From assembly GCF_014649035.1 (NCBI RefSeq), contig NZ_BMSG01000002.1, positions 1 to 64,000 of the forward strand: DNA of 64,000 bases, in the 5' to 3' direction. The notes beneath the pieces were generated by a model, which was not told the origin of the DNA, did no database searches, and saw nothing but the letters and a program-made list of their open reading frames with translations. A program made the translations under genes and the position numbers. Of the stretch, positions 24,324 through 32,674 are shown in pieces (the first letter of the stretch is position 1; every line of letters starts with the position of its first letter). The DNA comes from Streptomyces sindenensis (GTDB taxonomy: Bacteria > Actinomycetota > Actinomycetes > Streptomycetales > Streptomycetaceae).

Positions 24324-26522
24324 ATGCGCGGCCGGGGCGATCGTGACGCGTCCGATCACGACGCCGCACGGCTGTCCCTGGTGTCGGTCCTGAGCTCCGG
24401 CACGGCCCGGGTCGTGGGAAGCGGCGTCTACCTGGGCCGGCGGCAGCTGCTGACCTGCGCCCATGTGGTCAACGAGGCGCTGGGCCGCACCATGTTCGCG
24501 CGGCGGGCCCCGGAGGACGCCTCGCTGCGGGTGCGCTTCCCCTGTCTGCCCGACGGGCCCGCGCTCCCCGCACGGCTCGTGGCGTGGAAAGCCGCGCACC
24601 GCGCGGGAGCCCCCGACATTCCCGTGGTGCTGGGCGAGCCTCTCTGGGGCGGCGATCTGGCCGTGCTGGAGCTGGCGGTGGAGCCCGCGGCTCCCGCTGC
24701 CGCCGCGTCCTGGCGGTACATGGACCGTGGTCAGGAGGTCCGCGCGTGGTACGGGGACGGCTCCTCGTTCACGTACGCGGACAGCAGCGTCGGCTCGGTC
24801 CAGCACGACCACGGATTCGTGGACGGTGCGCCGCGTGGCGCCGCGATCGGCCCCGGCTACAGCGGAGGCCCCCTGTGGTGCGACAAGGAACAGGCGTCGG
24901 TCGGGCTCGTGCTGGGGGTGATGTCACCGCCGGAGGGTCCCTTCCGCGGCGAGAACGTGCTGCGCCGGGCCATCGTCGCCCCGTGGCAGGCCGTCGAACG
25001 GTTCCTGGACGCCACGGAGTTCCCCGCCGGCCCGGCGCACGGCGACACCCGAAGGCCGTCCGGCGCGGTCGCCCCGGTGCTGCGGCACAAACTCCACACC
25101 GTGGTCCTGAACCTCCTGCCGGACGAGGACCAGCGGCTGCGCCACACCCACCGGGTCCTCTCGGCTCTCGGGCTGCCGGCCGGCTCCAGGGCCGACGCGT
25201 CGGTCGCCTCGCTGGTGGAGCTCGTACTGACCCAGCCCCGCGCCGCCGCCGTCCTCACCGACGAACTGCCCCGTGCCCTGCGCGAGACGGCGCTGAAGCT
25301 GCTCTCGCTGTGCCGCGGCGCTCTGGTCCCGGGCATCCTCACACCCCTGGAACTCGCCTCCCTGCTGGCCCTCCTGGAGGGGGAGCCCGGCCGGCTGCTC
25401 GAAGAGGCGGCGCGCGACGCACTGGTGAACACCACCTTCTGGGACGAGCCGCTCGAAGCGCGCCGCGGCGAACCGGACGACGCCGTGCGCCGTCTCGTGC
25501 TCGCCCTGGAGAACTACTGGGGCGACAGCGGATCCACCGACACCCCGCACCGGGTGCCCGCCCTGCTCACGGCGGTGGAGTACGTCGCCGCCCTGACGCC
25601 CACCGCGCAGCGGGACGAGCTGCGGGAGTGGGTCGCGGCGGTGGCGGCGAGGATCGGCGTGCACGAGTCGGTCCTGTTGTCCCGGCGCACCGACGCGGAG
25701 GACTGGGCCCACGTCAGAAGGGCCCGCACGACACCCGCCGAACCACGTCTGACCGTGCAGCTGACCAGGTCCCCGTCGGGCGGTCACCTCTGCACCGTCT
25801 GGTACGACCCCGGCACCGGCGAGGACGGTGTGGTGCGGCAGGTGCTGGCGGACGACGAGCCGCGCGGTCCGCAGGAGGTGGCCCGGCTCGTCCAGGACGT
25901 CCTCCTGCGGGAGGTCCCCGCCGCCGTGCGGGTACGCAGATCGCCTCTGGTCGAGTTCGTGGTCGAGCCGGAGGACCTCGACCTCCCGGTGGACCGCTGG
26001 GACGACGGCGACGCGGACGGCGGCTTCCCTTCCGTCCTCGGGGTGGAGTACGCCGTCGTCGTACGGTGCCCGGAACTGCGCACGCAGTCGCTGAAGAGGC
26101 TGAGGGCCTGGGAGGCGCGGTCCGTGGGCTTCCCCGCGGGAGCGTTCACCCGGCTCATGCCGGAGCACAGCGAGCCGGAGCACGTGTACCGGCTCCTGCA
26201 CCAGGACCAGCAGACGGGTCGGCTCGCCATCGGCTGCTCTCCGGAGCACCGCCCCCGGCTCCAGGTCGTCTGCCTGGCGCAGGGCATACCCGTCGCGCTG
26301 TGGGACCGCAACGACTCACCGCGCCGGATCGACCAGCTCACCGCACTCATGCTCAACGGCCACCCCCGCAGCCTGCCCGAACGGGTCCGGGCGCACCGCG
26401 CGCGGACGCCGGGCAGCGCCGGGGAGGAAGCGGTGGCCCCCGTACTCGTGTGGGACGACGCGTCCCGCACCCCGCCCGAGCCCTACTGGAGCGACCCGTC
26501 CTGGGAGGACGCGACCTCATGA
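24324..26522 (+). CDS. Trypsin-like protease fused to a VMAP-C-type domain
   Basis: The 732-residue protein begins with a cytoplasmic chymotrypsin-fold protease, residues about 15-240. The catalytic triad is complete: H47 in TCAHVV, D111 in GGDLAVLEL and S180 in GYSGGPLW. A helical middle region (about 250-460) carries HRVLSALGL and LLTAVEYVAAL. The C-terminal part (about 470-725) has RLTVQLTRSPSGGHLCTVWYDPG, PLVEFVVEPEDLDLPVD and a late ALWDR, and corresponds to the vWA-MoxR-associated protein C-terminal domain. It overlaps the MoxR gene by 4 bases. In the ternary VMAP model the protease would be an effector switched on by the MoxR/vWA partners. Confidence 0.85.
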   Translation: MRGRGDRDASDHDAARLSLVSVLSSGTARVVGSGVYLGRRQLLTCAHVVNEALGRTMFARRAPEDASLRVRFPCLPDGPALPARLVAWKAAHRAGAPDIPVVLGEPLWGGDLAVLELAVEPAAPAAAASWRYMDRGQEVRAWYGDGSSFTYADSSVGSVQHDHGFVDGAPRGAAIGPGYSGGPLWCDKEQASVGLVLGVMSPPEGPFRGENVLRRAIVAPWQAVERFLDATEFPAGPAHGDTRRPSGAVAPVLRHKLHTVVLNLLPDEDQRLRHTHRVLSALGLPAGSRADASVASLVELVLTQPRAAAVLTDELPRALRETALKLLSLCRGALVPGILTPLELASLLALLEGEPGRLLEEAARDALVNTTFWDEPLEARRGEPDDAVRRLVLALENYWGDSGSTDTPHRVPALLTAVEYVAALTPTAQRDELREWVAAVAARIGVHESVLLSRRTDAEDWAHVRRARTTPAEPRLTVQLTRSPSGGHLCTVWYDPGTGEDGVVRQVLADDEPRGPQEVARLVQDVLLREVPAAVRVRRSPLVEFVVEPEDLDLPVDRWDDGDADGGFPSVLGVEYAVVVRCPELRTQSLKRLRAWEARSVGFPAGAFTRLMPEHSEPEHVYRLLHQDQQTGRLAIGCSPEHRPRLQVVCLAQGIPVALWDRNDSPRRIDQLTALMLNGHPRSLPERVRAHRARTPGSAGEEAVAPVLVWDDASRTPPEPYWSDPSWEDATS

Positions 26523-27511
26523 CGGCAGCAGAACGCACCCCTCCGCAGGACCCCGGCAGCTGGCGGCTGTTCCGCGGCGAAGGACCACCGCGCCGGGTGG
26601 ACATGCCGGCGGCGCCGCCCTGGCGGCGGTTCGGCGAGCGGCAGCCCACCGGGGCCCTCGGAGCGGGCGCCCCCGGGGACTCCCGCCCCTATCTGATCGG
26701 GCCCACCCAGCGGGACATCGTCAACGCCGCCCTGCACCTGCGCAGGCCGCTGCTGGTCACCGGCCATCCGGGCACCGGCAAGTCGTCCCTGGCCCATGCG
26801 GTGGCCCACGAGCTCTCCCTGGGGCCCGTCCTGCGGTGGCCGGTGAACAGCCGGTCCACGCTGGCCGATGCGCTGTACCACTACGACGCGGTGGGCAGGC
26901 TGCGCGAGACGAACCTCCGGCGGCAGGGGGACGGCGACGCCCCCGGCATCGGCTACTTCATCAGGCTCGGGCCGCTGGGCACCGCGCTGGTGTCGGACGG
27001 GCTCCCCCGCGTGCTGCTCGTGGACGAGCTCGACAAGGGAGACGTCGACCTGCCCAACGACCTCCTGACGGTCTTCGAGGAGGGCGAGTTCGAGATCCCC
27101 GAACTCTCCCGGCTGCCGCCCGGCGAGGACGACATCGAGGTCCACAGCGCGCGGGGCGGCGACACCGTGACCGTCCACCGGGGTGTCGTGCGCTGCCAGG
27201 AGTTCCCGGTCGTCGTCATCACGAGCAACGGCGAGAGGGAATTCCCTCCCGCCTTCCTGCGCCGCTGCCTGCGGCTGGACCTGCCGGACCCCGACGAGGA
27301 GCGGCTGCGCGCCATCGTGGCGGCCCATCTGGGCGCGGACGCGCTGCCCCAGGTCGACGATCTGGTACGGGCGTTCCTGGCCAAGCGGGCACCCGGCGAG
27401 CTGGCCACGGACCAGCTGCTGAACGCCGCGTTCCTTCGGCTGGGCGGGGTCGATCTGGACGCCGAAGGACTGCTGGAAGCGGTGCTGCACCGGCTGGGGG
27501 GTGCTCTGTAG
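26519..27511 (+). CDS. MoxR-type AAA+ ATPase of a VMAP conflict system
   Basis: The 330-residue protein has its ATG overlapping the stop of the protease gene. Walker A is G82-HPGTGKS, Walker B is VLLVDE (165-170), and sensor 1 is VVITSN (about 232-237) followed by the arginine finger in FLRRC. The insert YHYDAVGRLRE and the ELDKGDVDLPNDLLTVFEEGEFEIPEL segment are usual in this group of AAA ATPases. It is probably the ATP-driven chaperone that remodels the vWA/VMAP partners. It is followed two bases later by the large vWA fusion gene. Confidence 0.9.
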   Translation: MTAAERTPPQDPGSWRLFRGEGPPRRVDMPAAPPWRRFGERQPTGALGAGAPGDSRPYLIGPTQRDIVNAALHLRRPLLVTGHPGTGKSSLAHAVAHELSLGPVLRWPVNSRSTLADALYHYDAVGRLRETNLRRQGDGDAPGIGYFIRLGPLGTALVSDGLPRVLLVDELDKGDVDLPNDLLTVFEEGEFEIPELSRLPPGEDDIEVHSARGGDTVTVHRGVVRCQEFPVVVITSNGEREFPPAFLRRCLRLDLPDPDEERLRAIVAAHLGADALPQVDDLVRAFLAKRAPGELATDQLLNAAFLRLGGVDLDAEGLLEAVLHRLGGAL

Positions 27512-27513
27512 GC

Positions 27514-30500
27514 ATGCCCGGCCGTCTGCTCTCCCTGCTGCGGGACGTCGGCTTCGACGTCACGGCCGAGGAGCTGGCCGACTGCCTGTGGCTGGCCGAG
27601 CGGATGCCCGCCGACGCGCCTCTGGCGGTGGCCGCCGGCCTCCTGGGCGGGGACGCCCGTCCGCCCGGCACCACCGGGGGACCCGGTGCCCCGCCGGTGA
27701 CGGCATGGCCCGAGACGAAGGAGAGGGCCGGCAGGGCGGAGTCGCCGGCGGCGGGAGCCCCGCGAGCCGAACTGCACGCCGCCGGGGCCGCGCCCGCGGA
27801 AGCGGCGCCGGCCGACGGGGGCGACGGAACCGGCCCCGACGAGGGCAGCACGGGGGACCGGGACCCCGACGACGGCACCATGGCGGACCAAGGCCCCGAC
27901 GGCGGATCCGACGCCCCGGATCCCGGGACGGCGGCGGAGAACGAGCGGCCCGAGGAGGACCGGAGCCGCGCCCTGCCCGTACGCATCCCCCATCCGCACG
28001 CACTCGCCCTCCCGTTACGGACGGCACGCGCGCTGCGCCCCCTGAAGCAGTACCGCCCGCACCCCTCGGCCGAGCGGCTGGACGAAGCCGGGACCGCCGC
28101 GCAGATCGCCCACTCGGGCCTCCTCGACGTGGTGACGCGACCCGCCCGCGACCGCTGGCTGGACCTCACCGTGGTCGTCGACGACGGCGTCTCGATGCTG
28201 TTGTGGCAGCAGCTGTGTTCGGAGCTCAACTCGCTGCTCGCACACCTCGGCGCCTTCCGCCAGATCCGCACCTACGGACTGCGGCTGCGGCCCGGCCGGA
28301 TGCCCCGGCTGAGCTCCCGTCCGTTCGTCCCCGGCGCGCCGACCGTGTCCGCCGAGGTCCTCACCGACCCGTCGGGCCGCACCATGACCCTGGTGATCTC
28401 CGACGGGGCCGGACCCGGATGGCGCACCGGTGCCATGCGAGCCGTGCTGTCGCGCTGGGCCGCCTGCGGCCCGACCGCGGTGATCCACACGCTGCCGCCC
28501 CGGATGTGGCGCGGTTCCGGACTGCCCACCCGGCGCTGGTCGGTGCAGTCACCGGGCCCGGGGGCCGCCAACGCCACCTGGCGGGTGCGTCATCCCGTCC
28601 TGCCCGAGGCGCTCGCCCCGTTCGACATGACGCCCGTCCCGGTCCTGACGCCGTCGCCCGAGGCGTTCGCCGAGTGGGCCGTGGTCACCGCGTCCGGTGG
28701 GTCCAGCAGGGTGCTCGCCCTGTGGGACGCCGACGCGGCGGAGCAACAGCGTCCGCCCGGGGCCGGAGCCTCCTCGCACACGAAGGGGCGGGCTCGCCGC
28801 GTCCGGCCCGACGCACAGGTGCAGCGGTTCCGCCGCGCGGTCTCCCCCGAGGCCTACCGCCTGGCCGCACACCTGGCGGCGGTGTCACCGCTGACGATCC
28901 CGGTGATGCGGCTGGTGGTCCGCTCCCTGCCCCGCCCGGTCACCACAGCCCATCTGGCCGAGGTGTTCCTGAGCGGCATGCTCCGTCCCGCCGAGGCCGG
29001 AGACGGATCACCCGCCGCCGCGGTCCTGCCCCAGCAGCGGGTCTTCGCGTTCACCAGCCGGTCCCGGGACATCCTCCTGGACGCCGTCCCCACCACCGAA
29101 GTGCTCGCCTCCACCCGTCGGGTGTCCGAGCACATCGCCGAACTGGTGGGCCGGTCACCGGACTTCCCCGCTTGGCTGAGCCGCCCCGACGGCACGAGCC
29201 GACTGGCCGACGACACCACGGCCTTCGCCTGGCTGAGTCCCGCGCTCCAGGACCGGCTCGGGCTGAGCGGGCTCTCGGCACAGGAGTGGGCGGAACAGCC
29301 CACGCTGCCGCGGGAGATCCGGTTCAGTCCCCCGGGGAGCATCTACCCCCAGTTCCCGATGGTGGGCTACTCGCAGACGAACACCACCTGGTCGGCCACC
29401 GACGGCGTCCAGTCCCTCGGTGACTACCGGCTCACCTGGCAGGCCAGGCAACCGGGCGGGCCCTCCCTCTACGCCGGAACCGACGGCCGGCACACCGCGG
29501 TGATCCGTGCGAGCACGGCGCGCGGCGCGTCCGTGATCCGCCGGGAAGCCCTCGCCCTCGCCCGGTTCGATCACCCCTGCCTCCCCTCGCTCCTCGACGC
29601 CGACCTGGGCGGCGCCAGGAACTCCTGGGCCGCCGCCACCGGCGCGCTCACCCGGCTCGGGCAGGGCGCACCGACGCTGCGCACCCTCGCCCAGGGGCTC
29701 CGGCTCCACGAGAGCTTCGGCACGGACCTGATCCTGGTGCTCGGCCAGCGCCTCGCCTCGGCACTCGATCACAGCCACCACGCGGGAGTCGTGCACGGCC
29801 ATCTGTCGGCGGACCGCGTGCTGCTCACCCTCGACGGACCGCTGCTCGTCGGCTGGCACCGCTCCCGGATCGCCGACCCGGGAGCCGCCCCCGCACCCGG
29901 CCGGACGGGGGCGGACGTGCGCGCGCTCGCCGCTCTCCTCGGACTTCTCGGGGCCCGTACGGACTGGCACCCGACGGGCGGGGCGCAGTTTGCCCCCCTG
30001 CTGACCGGGGACGACGACGCCCGGGCACAGACGGTGGGTCACGAGCTTGCCGAGGAGATCACGGACCCGTGCCTGTCCGCCGTCCTGCGCCCGTTCCTGA
30101 CGCTGCCCGCGCGTGACAGGGCGATGTCGGCGGAGTCCCTGCTGGCCGCCTTCCGCGACCGCGTCCCCCGGGACGCGTTCCTGCAGCCGTTCTCCTGGTG
30201 GCTCCCCGAGAGCACCAGGGTCCTCATCGACGACGCCCGGCTCGACCTGTCCTCCCGGGCCGCGCCGGATCCACACCTCCTGCACCCGGTGCCGCTGCCG
30301 CCCGAGGCCGAAGTACCCCTCGTGCCGGGGAGGGAACTCGCCTCGGACGACGAGGACACGGACGTCCATGAGCCCGGGCGGCGCGGGCGGCAGCTCACGA
30401 AGTGGTTCCGGTTGCCGGGCCGCCCCGAGCAGCCCCCTCGCCGTGGTCTCCTCCGCCGCAGGAAGGCGGGCGCGCGGACGGTCATCCGGCCGGCCGACAG

Positions 30501-31284
30501 CAGGACGGGCCGCCAGGGCCGTCTCGCCCTGATCTTCGGCGGGGGAACCGGTTGCGGGCGGTCCACCGTAGCCGTGCAGCTCGCCTCCGCCGTCGCCGAG
30601 GCCGAACCCGCTCCCGGGCGTCCCCCCGTACTGATGCTGCCGTTCCATCCCGCGGCGAACGTCATCGGATACCGCATGGCGACCGACGAGGCGGCCGGGT
30701 ACGGGCAGGTCTCCCCCGGCCCCCGGGTGTCGGCGACCATCTCCCCCGACGCCCTGGCCCTCACCCCCTCGGGGGGCTGGGTGACGCTCAAGGACTCCAA
30801 CGGCGCGGACTTCGTGCACCAGTACGCTCCCGCCGGCCAGCCACCGCCCCCGCCCCGGCAGCACCGGGACATCCTGTCCCGCATGCGCGGGCTGGGCACC
30901 CTCGTGATCGACTACGCAGCCGGCTTCGCGCCGCCCGGGCCGTCGCTGCGCGGGACCTTCGGTGACGTCGACCGGCTCGTGGTCGCCTGCTCCGGGGACC
31001 CCGGGCAACTGGCGGACACCGCGGCGGAGCTGACCTGGCTCGACCAGCACGGCCACGCCCGGCTCGTGTCCGAGGCCGTCCTCGTCCTGTCCGACGTGAC
31101 GGGAACGGCCGAAGGGCAGTCCGGTCTCACCGAAGCGGAGGGCCGACTCGGCAGCCGCGTGCGGACCATGGTGCGCATCCCGCACGACCCGGCGCTGCGC
31201 GACGGCGGGCTGGTCGACTTCTGCGATCTCATGCCGATGACGCAAGAGGCTTTCCGCACGGCCGCCCGCGCCCTCTTCCCCTGA
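27514..31284 (+). CDS. SAV_2336-type vWA protein fused to a pseudokinase and a MinD-like P-loop domain
   Basis: 1256 residues. In order: a short helical N-terminus (1-45), a low-complexity acidic linker (50-150), and a vWA-like domain (215-400). In the vWA-like domain the MIDAS is reduced to VVDDGVSM and the later strand is TLVISDGAG. A helical SAV_2336 region (435-600, PEAYRLAAHLAAVSPLTIPVMRLVVR) follows. Then comes a protein-kinase-like domain (635-880) that lacks the catalytic residues: the HRD loop reads HGH and the DFG motif is replaced by GWH. A basic linker (950-1000) leads to a C-terminal P-loop NTPase (1002-1256) with the divergent Walker A GGGTGCGRST (Arg for Lys). It is the last gene of the VMAP operon. 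The vWA and pseudokinase probably sense or scaffold; the P-loop domain resembles MinD/ParA proteins near type VII secretion genes. Confidence 0.75.
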   Translation: MPGRLLSLLRDVGFDVTAEELADCLWLAERMPADAPLAVAAGLLGGDARPPGTTGGPGAPPVTAWPETKERAGRAESPAAGAPRAELHAAGAAPAEAAPADGGDGTGPDEGSTGDRDPDDGTMADQGPDGGSDAPDPGTAAENERPEEDRSRALPVRIPHPHALALPLRTARALRPLKQYRPHPSAERLDEAGTAAQIAHSGLLDVVTRPARDRWLDLTVVVDDGVSMLLWQQLCSELNSLLAHLGAFRQIRTYGLRLRPGRMPRLSSRPFVPGAPTVSAEVLTDPSGRTMTLVISDGAGPGWRTGAMRAVLSRWAACGPTAVIHTLPPRMWRGSGLPTRRWSVQSPGPGAANATWRVRHPVLPEALAPFDMTPVPVLTPSPEAFAEWAVVTASGGSSRVLALWDADAAEQQRPPGAGASSHTKGRARRVRPDAQVQRFRRAVSPEAYRLAAHLAAVSPLTIPVMRLVVRSLPRPVTTAHLAEVFLSGMLRPAEAGDGSPAAAVLPQQRVFAFTSRSRDILLDAVPTTEVLASTRRVSEHIAELVGRSPDFPAWLSRPDGTSRLADDTTAFAWLSPALQDRLGLSGLSAQEWAEQPTLPREIRFSPPGSIYPQFPMVGYSQTNTTWSATDGVQSLGDYRLTWQARQPGGPSLYAGTDGRHTAVIRASTARGASVIRREALALARFDHPCLPSLLDADLGGARNSWAAATGALTRLGQGAPTLRTLAQGLRLHESFGTDLILVLGQRLASALDHSHHAGVVHGHLSADRVLLTLDGPLLVGWHRSRIADPGAAPAPGRTGADVRALAALLGLLGARTDWHPTGGAQFAPLLTGDDDARAQTVGHELAEEITDPCLSAVLRPFLTLPARDRAMSAESLLAAFRDRVPRDAFLQPFSWWLPESTRVLIDDARLDLSSRAAPDPHLLHPVPLPPEAEVPLVPGRELASDDEDTDVHEPGRRGRQLTKWFRLPGRPEQPPRRGLLRRRKAGARTVIRPADSRTGRQGRLALIFGGGTGCGRSTVAVQLASAVAEAEPAPGRPPVLMLPFHPAANVIGYRMATDEAAGYGQVSPGPRVSATISPDALALTPSGGWVTLKDSNGADFVHQYAPAGQPPPPPRQHRDILSRMRGLGTLVIDYAAGFAPPGPSLRGTFGDVDRLVVACSGDPGQLADTAAELTWLDQHGHARLVSEAVLVLSDVTGTAEGQSGLTEAEGRLGSRVRTMVRIPHDPALRDGGLVDFCDLMPMTQEAFRTAARALFP

Positions 31285-31510
31285 GCCGGGGGCGGTTCCT
31301 GATCACCTCCGCCGCGGCAGCCCGCCGGTGCTCGACGGTTCAGCGTTCTCGCCGGGCTCGGGGTCGGAGTGATTCACGAACGGCAGCCTTCTTCCGGGAG
31401 CAGGCCAGGCCACGTGACACCACAGCCCGACGCCGCCCGCTACCCCTTCGACCTGTGCCGCCGTACGGCTCCCGCCTCCGACCGCCGCCGACGTGGGGCG
31501 GCCGGAACCG

Positions 31511-31541
31511 TTGGTTCCCCCTGTGCGTGGTGTCCTAGCGT
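31511..31541 (+). promoter_or_regulatory. Candidate promoter of the SseB-RHS operon
   Basis: TTGGTT (31511-31516) and TAGCGT (31536-31541) are spaced by 19 bases, 45 bases before the SseB start. The same -10 hexamer, TAGCGT in CCTAGCGT, is found upstream of the lanthipeptide precursor (49725). The interval 31285-31510 has no gene that I can support. Confidence 0.4.
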
Positions 31542-31586
31542 GTGCAGTAGTGAAGGGCGACAGCTCACGTGCGGGGAGGGCTTCCA

Positions 31587-32027
31587 GTGGGTGACGGGGC
31601 AGCGCTGGTGGATCGGATGGCCGAGCGGCGGGCCGGGGTCGGGGATCCGGGGGCTCTGGTGGGTGAGCTGCGGCGGGCTCTCGTGCTCGTGCCGTACGAC
31701 CGGGGCGGGTTGTGGACCGCGGAGTTCGGGGGAATCCGGTGGGTGTGCGCGTTCACCGATGAGGCGGCGTTGGCGCGGTTCGCCGAGGAGCGGGCGGTGG
31801 TGGAGGGGACTGCCGGGGCGGCCTCCGGAACTTGGGAGTACGCGGCGTTTCGCGGGGCCCGGCTGCTGGACGAGGTCATTCCGGCGATGGGGGTGCCGGC
31901 CGGGGTCGCGGTGAACGTGGCCGATCCGGACGGGTCGATGCTGTTCCCGCCGGTCGTGGGGATCGTGCCGGATGCCGTCGCCGTCGATGCCGATGCCGGC
32001 GTACCCGGCGGGGGGCGGGAGCTGTGA
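31587..32027 (+). CDS. SseB family protein
   Basis: The 146-residue protein starts at GTG 31587, with GGGGAGGG seven bases upstream (GTG 31569 is possible but lacks a site). It contains ALVLVPYDRGGLWTAEFGGIRWVCAFTDEAALARFA, the SseB N-terminal fold, and ends with a Gly/Val-rich region. In actinomycetes SseB-like genes often precede WXG100 and polymorphic-toxin genes and are thought to aid secretion or act as chaperones. The next gene overlaps by GTGA. Confidence 0.75.
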   Translation: MGDGAALVDRMAERRAGVGDPGALVGELRRALVLVPYDRGGLWTAEFGGIRWVCAFTDEAALARFAEERAVVEGTAGAASGTWEYAAFRGARLLDEVIPAMGVPAGVAVNVADPDGSMLFPPVVGIVPDAVAVDADAGVPGGGREL

Positions 32028-32671
32028 GCGGTACGGGGGCTGAAGACCTCAACGTCGATCCGGTCAGCGTTCAGAAGATCACCTCCGGGCTGCGCGGGGC
32101 CGTGGCCGAGTTGAAGGAGATCGGCGACGGCACGGGTGCGGTGCTGGGCAAGGGGCTGTCCGAGCTGTCGATGACCGGGATGGAGGCCGGGCATCACGGG
32201 CTGTCGGTGGACTTCGAGGACTTCTGCGAGCGGTGGGAGTGGGGGGTGCGTGCGCTCGTCCAGGACGCCAACGCGATCGCGGCCAAGCTCGGGCTGGCGG
32301 CGGGGATCGTGTGGGAGGAGGACCAGTACGTCCAGGGCACGCTGAAGATCGCCGTGAACGCGGGCGTGGGGAATCCGCATGCCTCGGAGGACGAGATCGT
32401 CAAGCAGGGGTGGGGCGATGTGCTCACCCCGGACTATCTGAGCCCCGACTACAGCCGCGAGTCGTTCGAGCGGACGGCGGACGAGGCCGGGCAGACCTGG
32501 AAGGACACCGGACGGGCCCTCGTCACGGAAGGGAACGGCGGGCGCCAGGCGGAGCAGCTGAACGAGCTGTTCGGCGTGGACCAGGAGGCGTTCGACCGGT
32601 CCGTGGACGACATGTTCGGGCCATCGCCCGAGGAGCGGGCCCGGCAGCAGCAGGGCGGCGGGGGGAACTAG
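32024..32671 (+). CDS. WXG100-like/type VII secretion-associated protein
   Basis: The 215-residue protein is translationally coupled to the SseB gene (GTGA). The N-terminal half is two long amphipathic helices (LNVDPVSVQKITSGLRGAVAELKEI and FEDFCERWEWGVRALVQDANAIAAKLGLAAG). The second half is acidic, with YVQGTLKIAVNAG, and ends in a Gln/Gly tail. The helical hairpin and position directly before an RHS toxin with a type VII-like N-terminus suggest a secretion partner or chaperone of that toxin. No WXG tripeptide is present, so the family call is by shape and context. Confidence 0.65.
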   Translation: MSGTGAEDLNVDPVSVQKITSGLRGAVAELKEIGDGTGAVLGKGLSELSMTGMEAGHHGLSVDFEDFCERWEWGVRALVQDANAIAAKLGLAAGIVWEEDQYVQGTLKIAVNAGVGNPHASEDEIVKQGWGDVLTPDYLSPDYSRESFERTADEAGQTWKDTGRALVTEGNGGRQAEQLNELFGVDQEAFDRSVDDMFGPSPEERARQQQGGGGN

Positions 32672-32674
32672 GGC

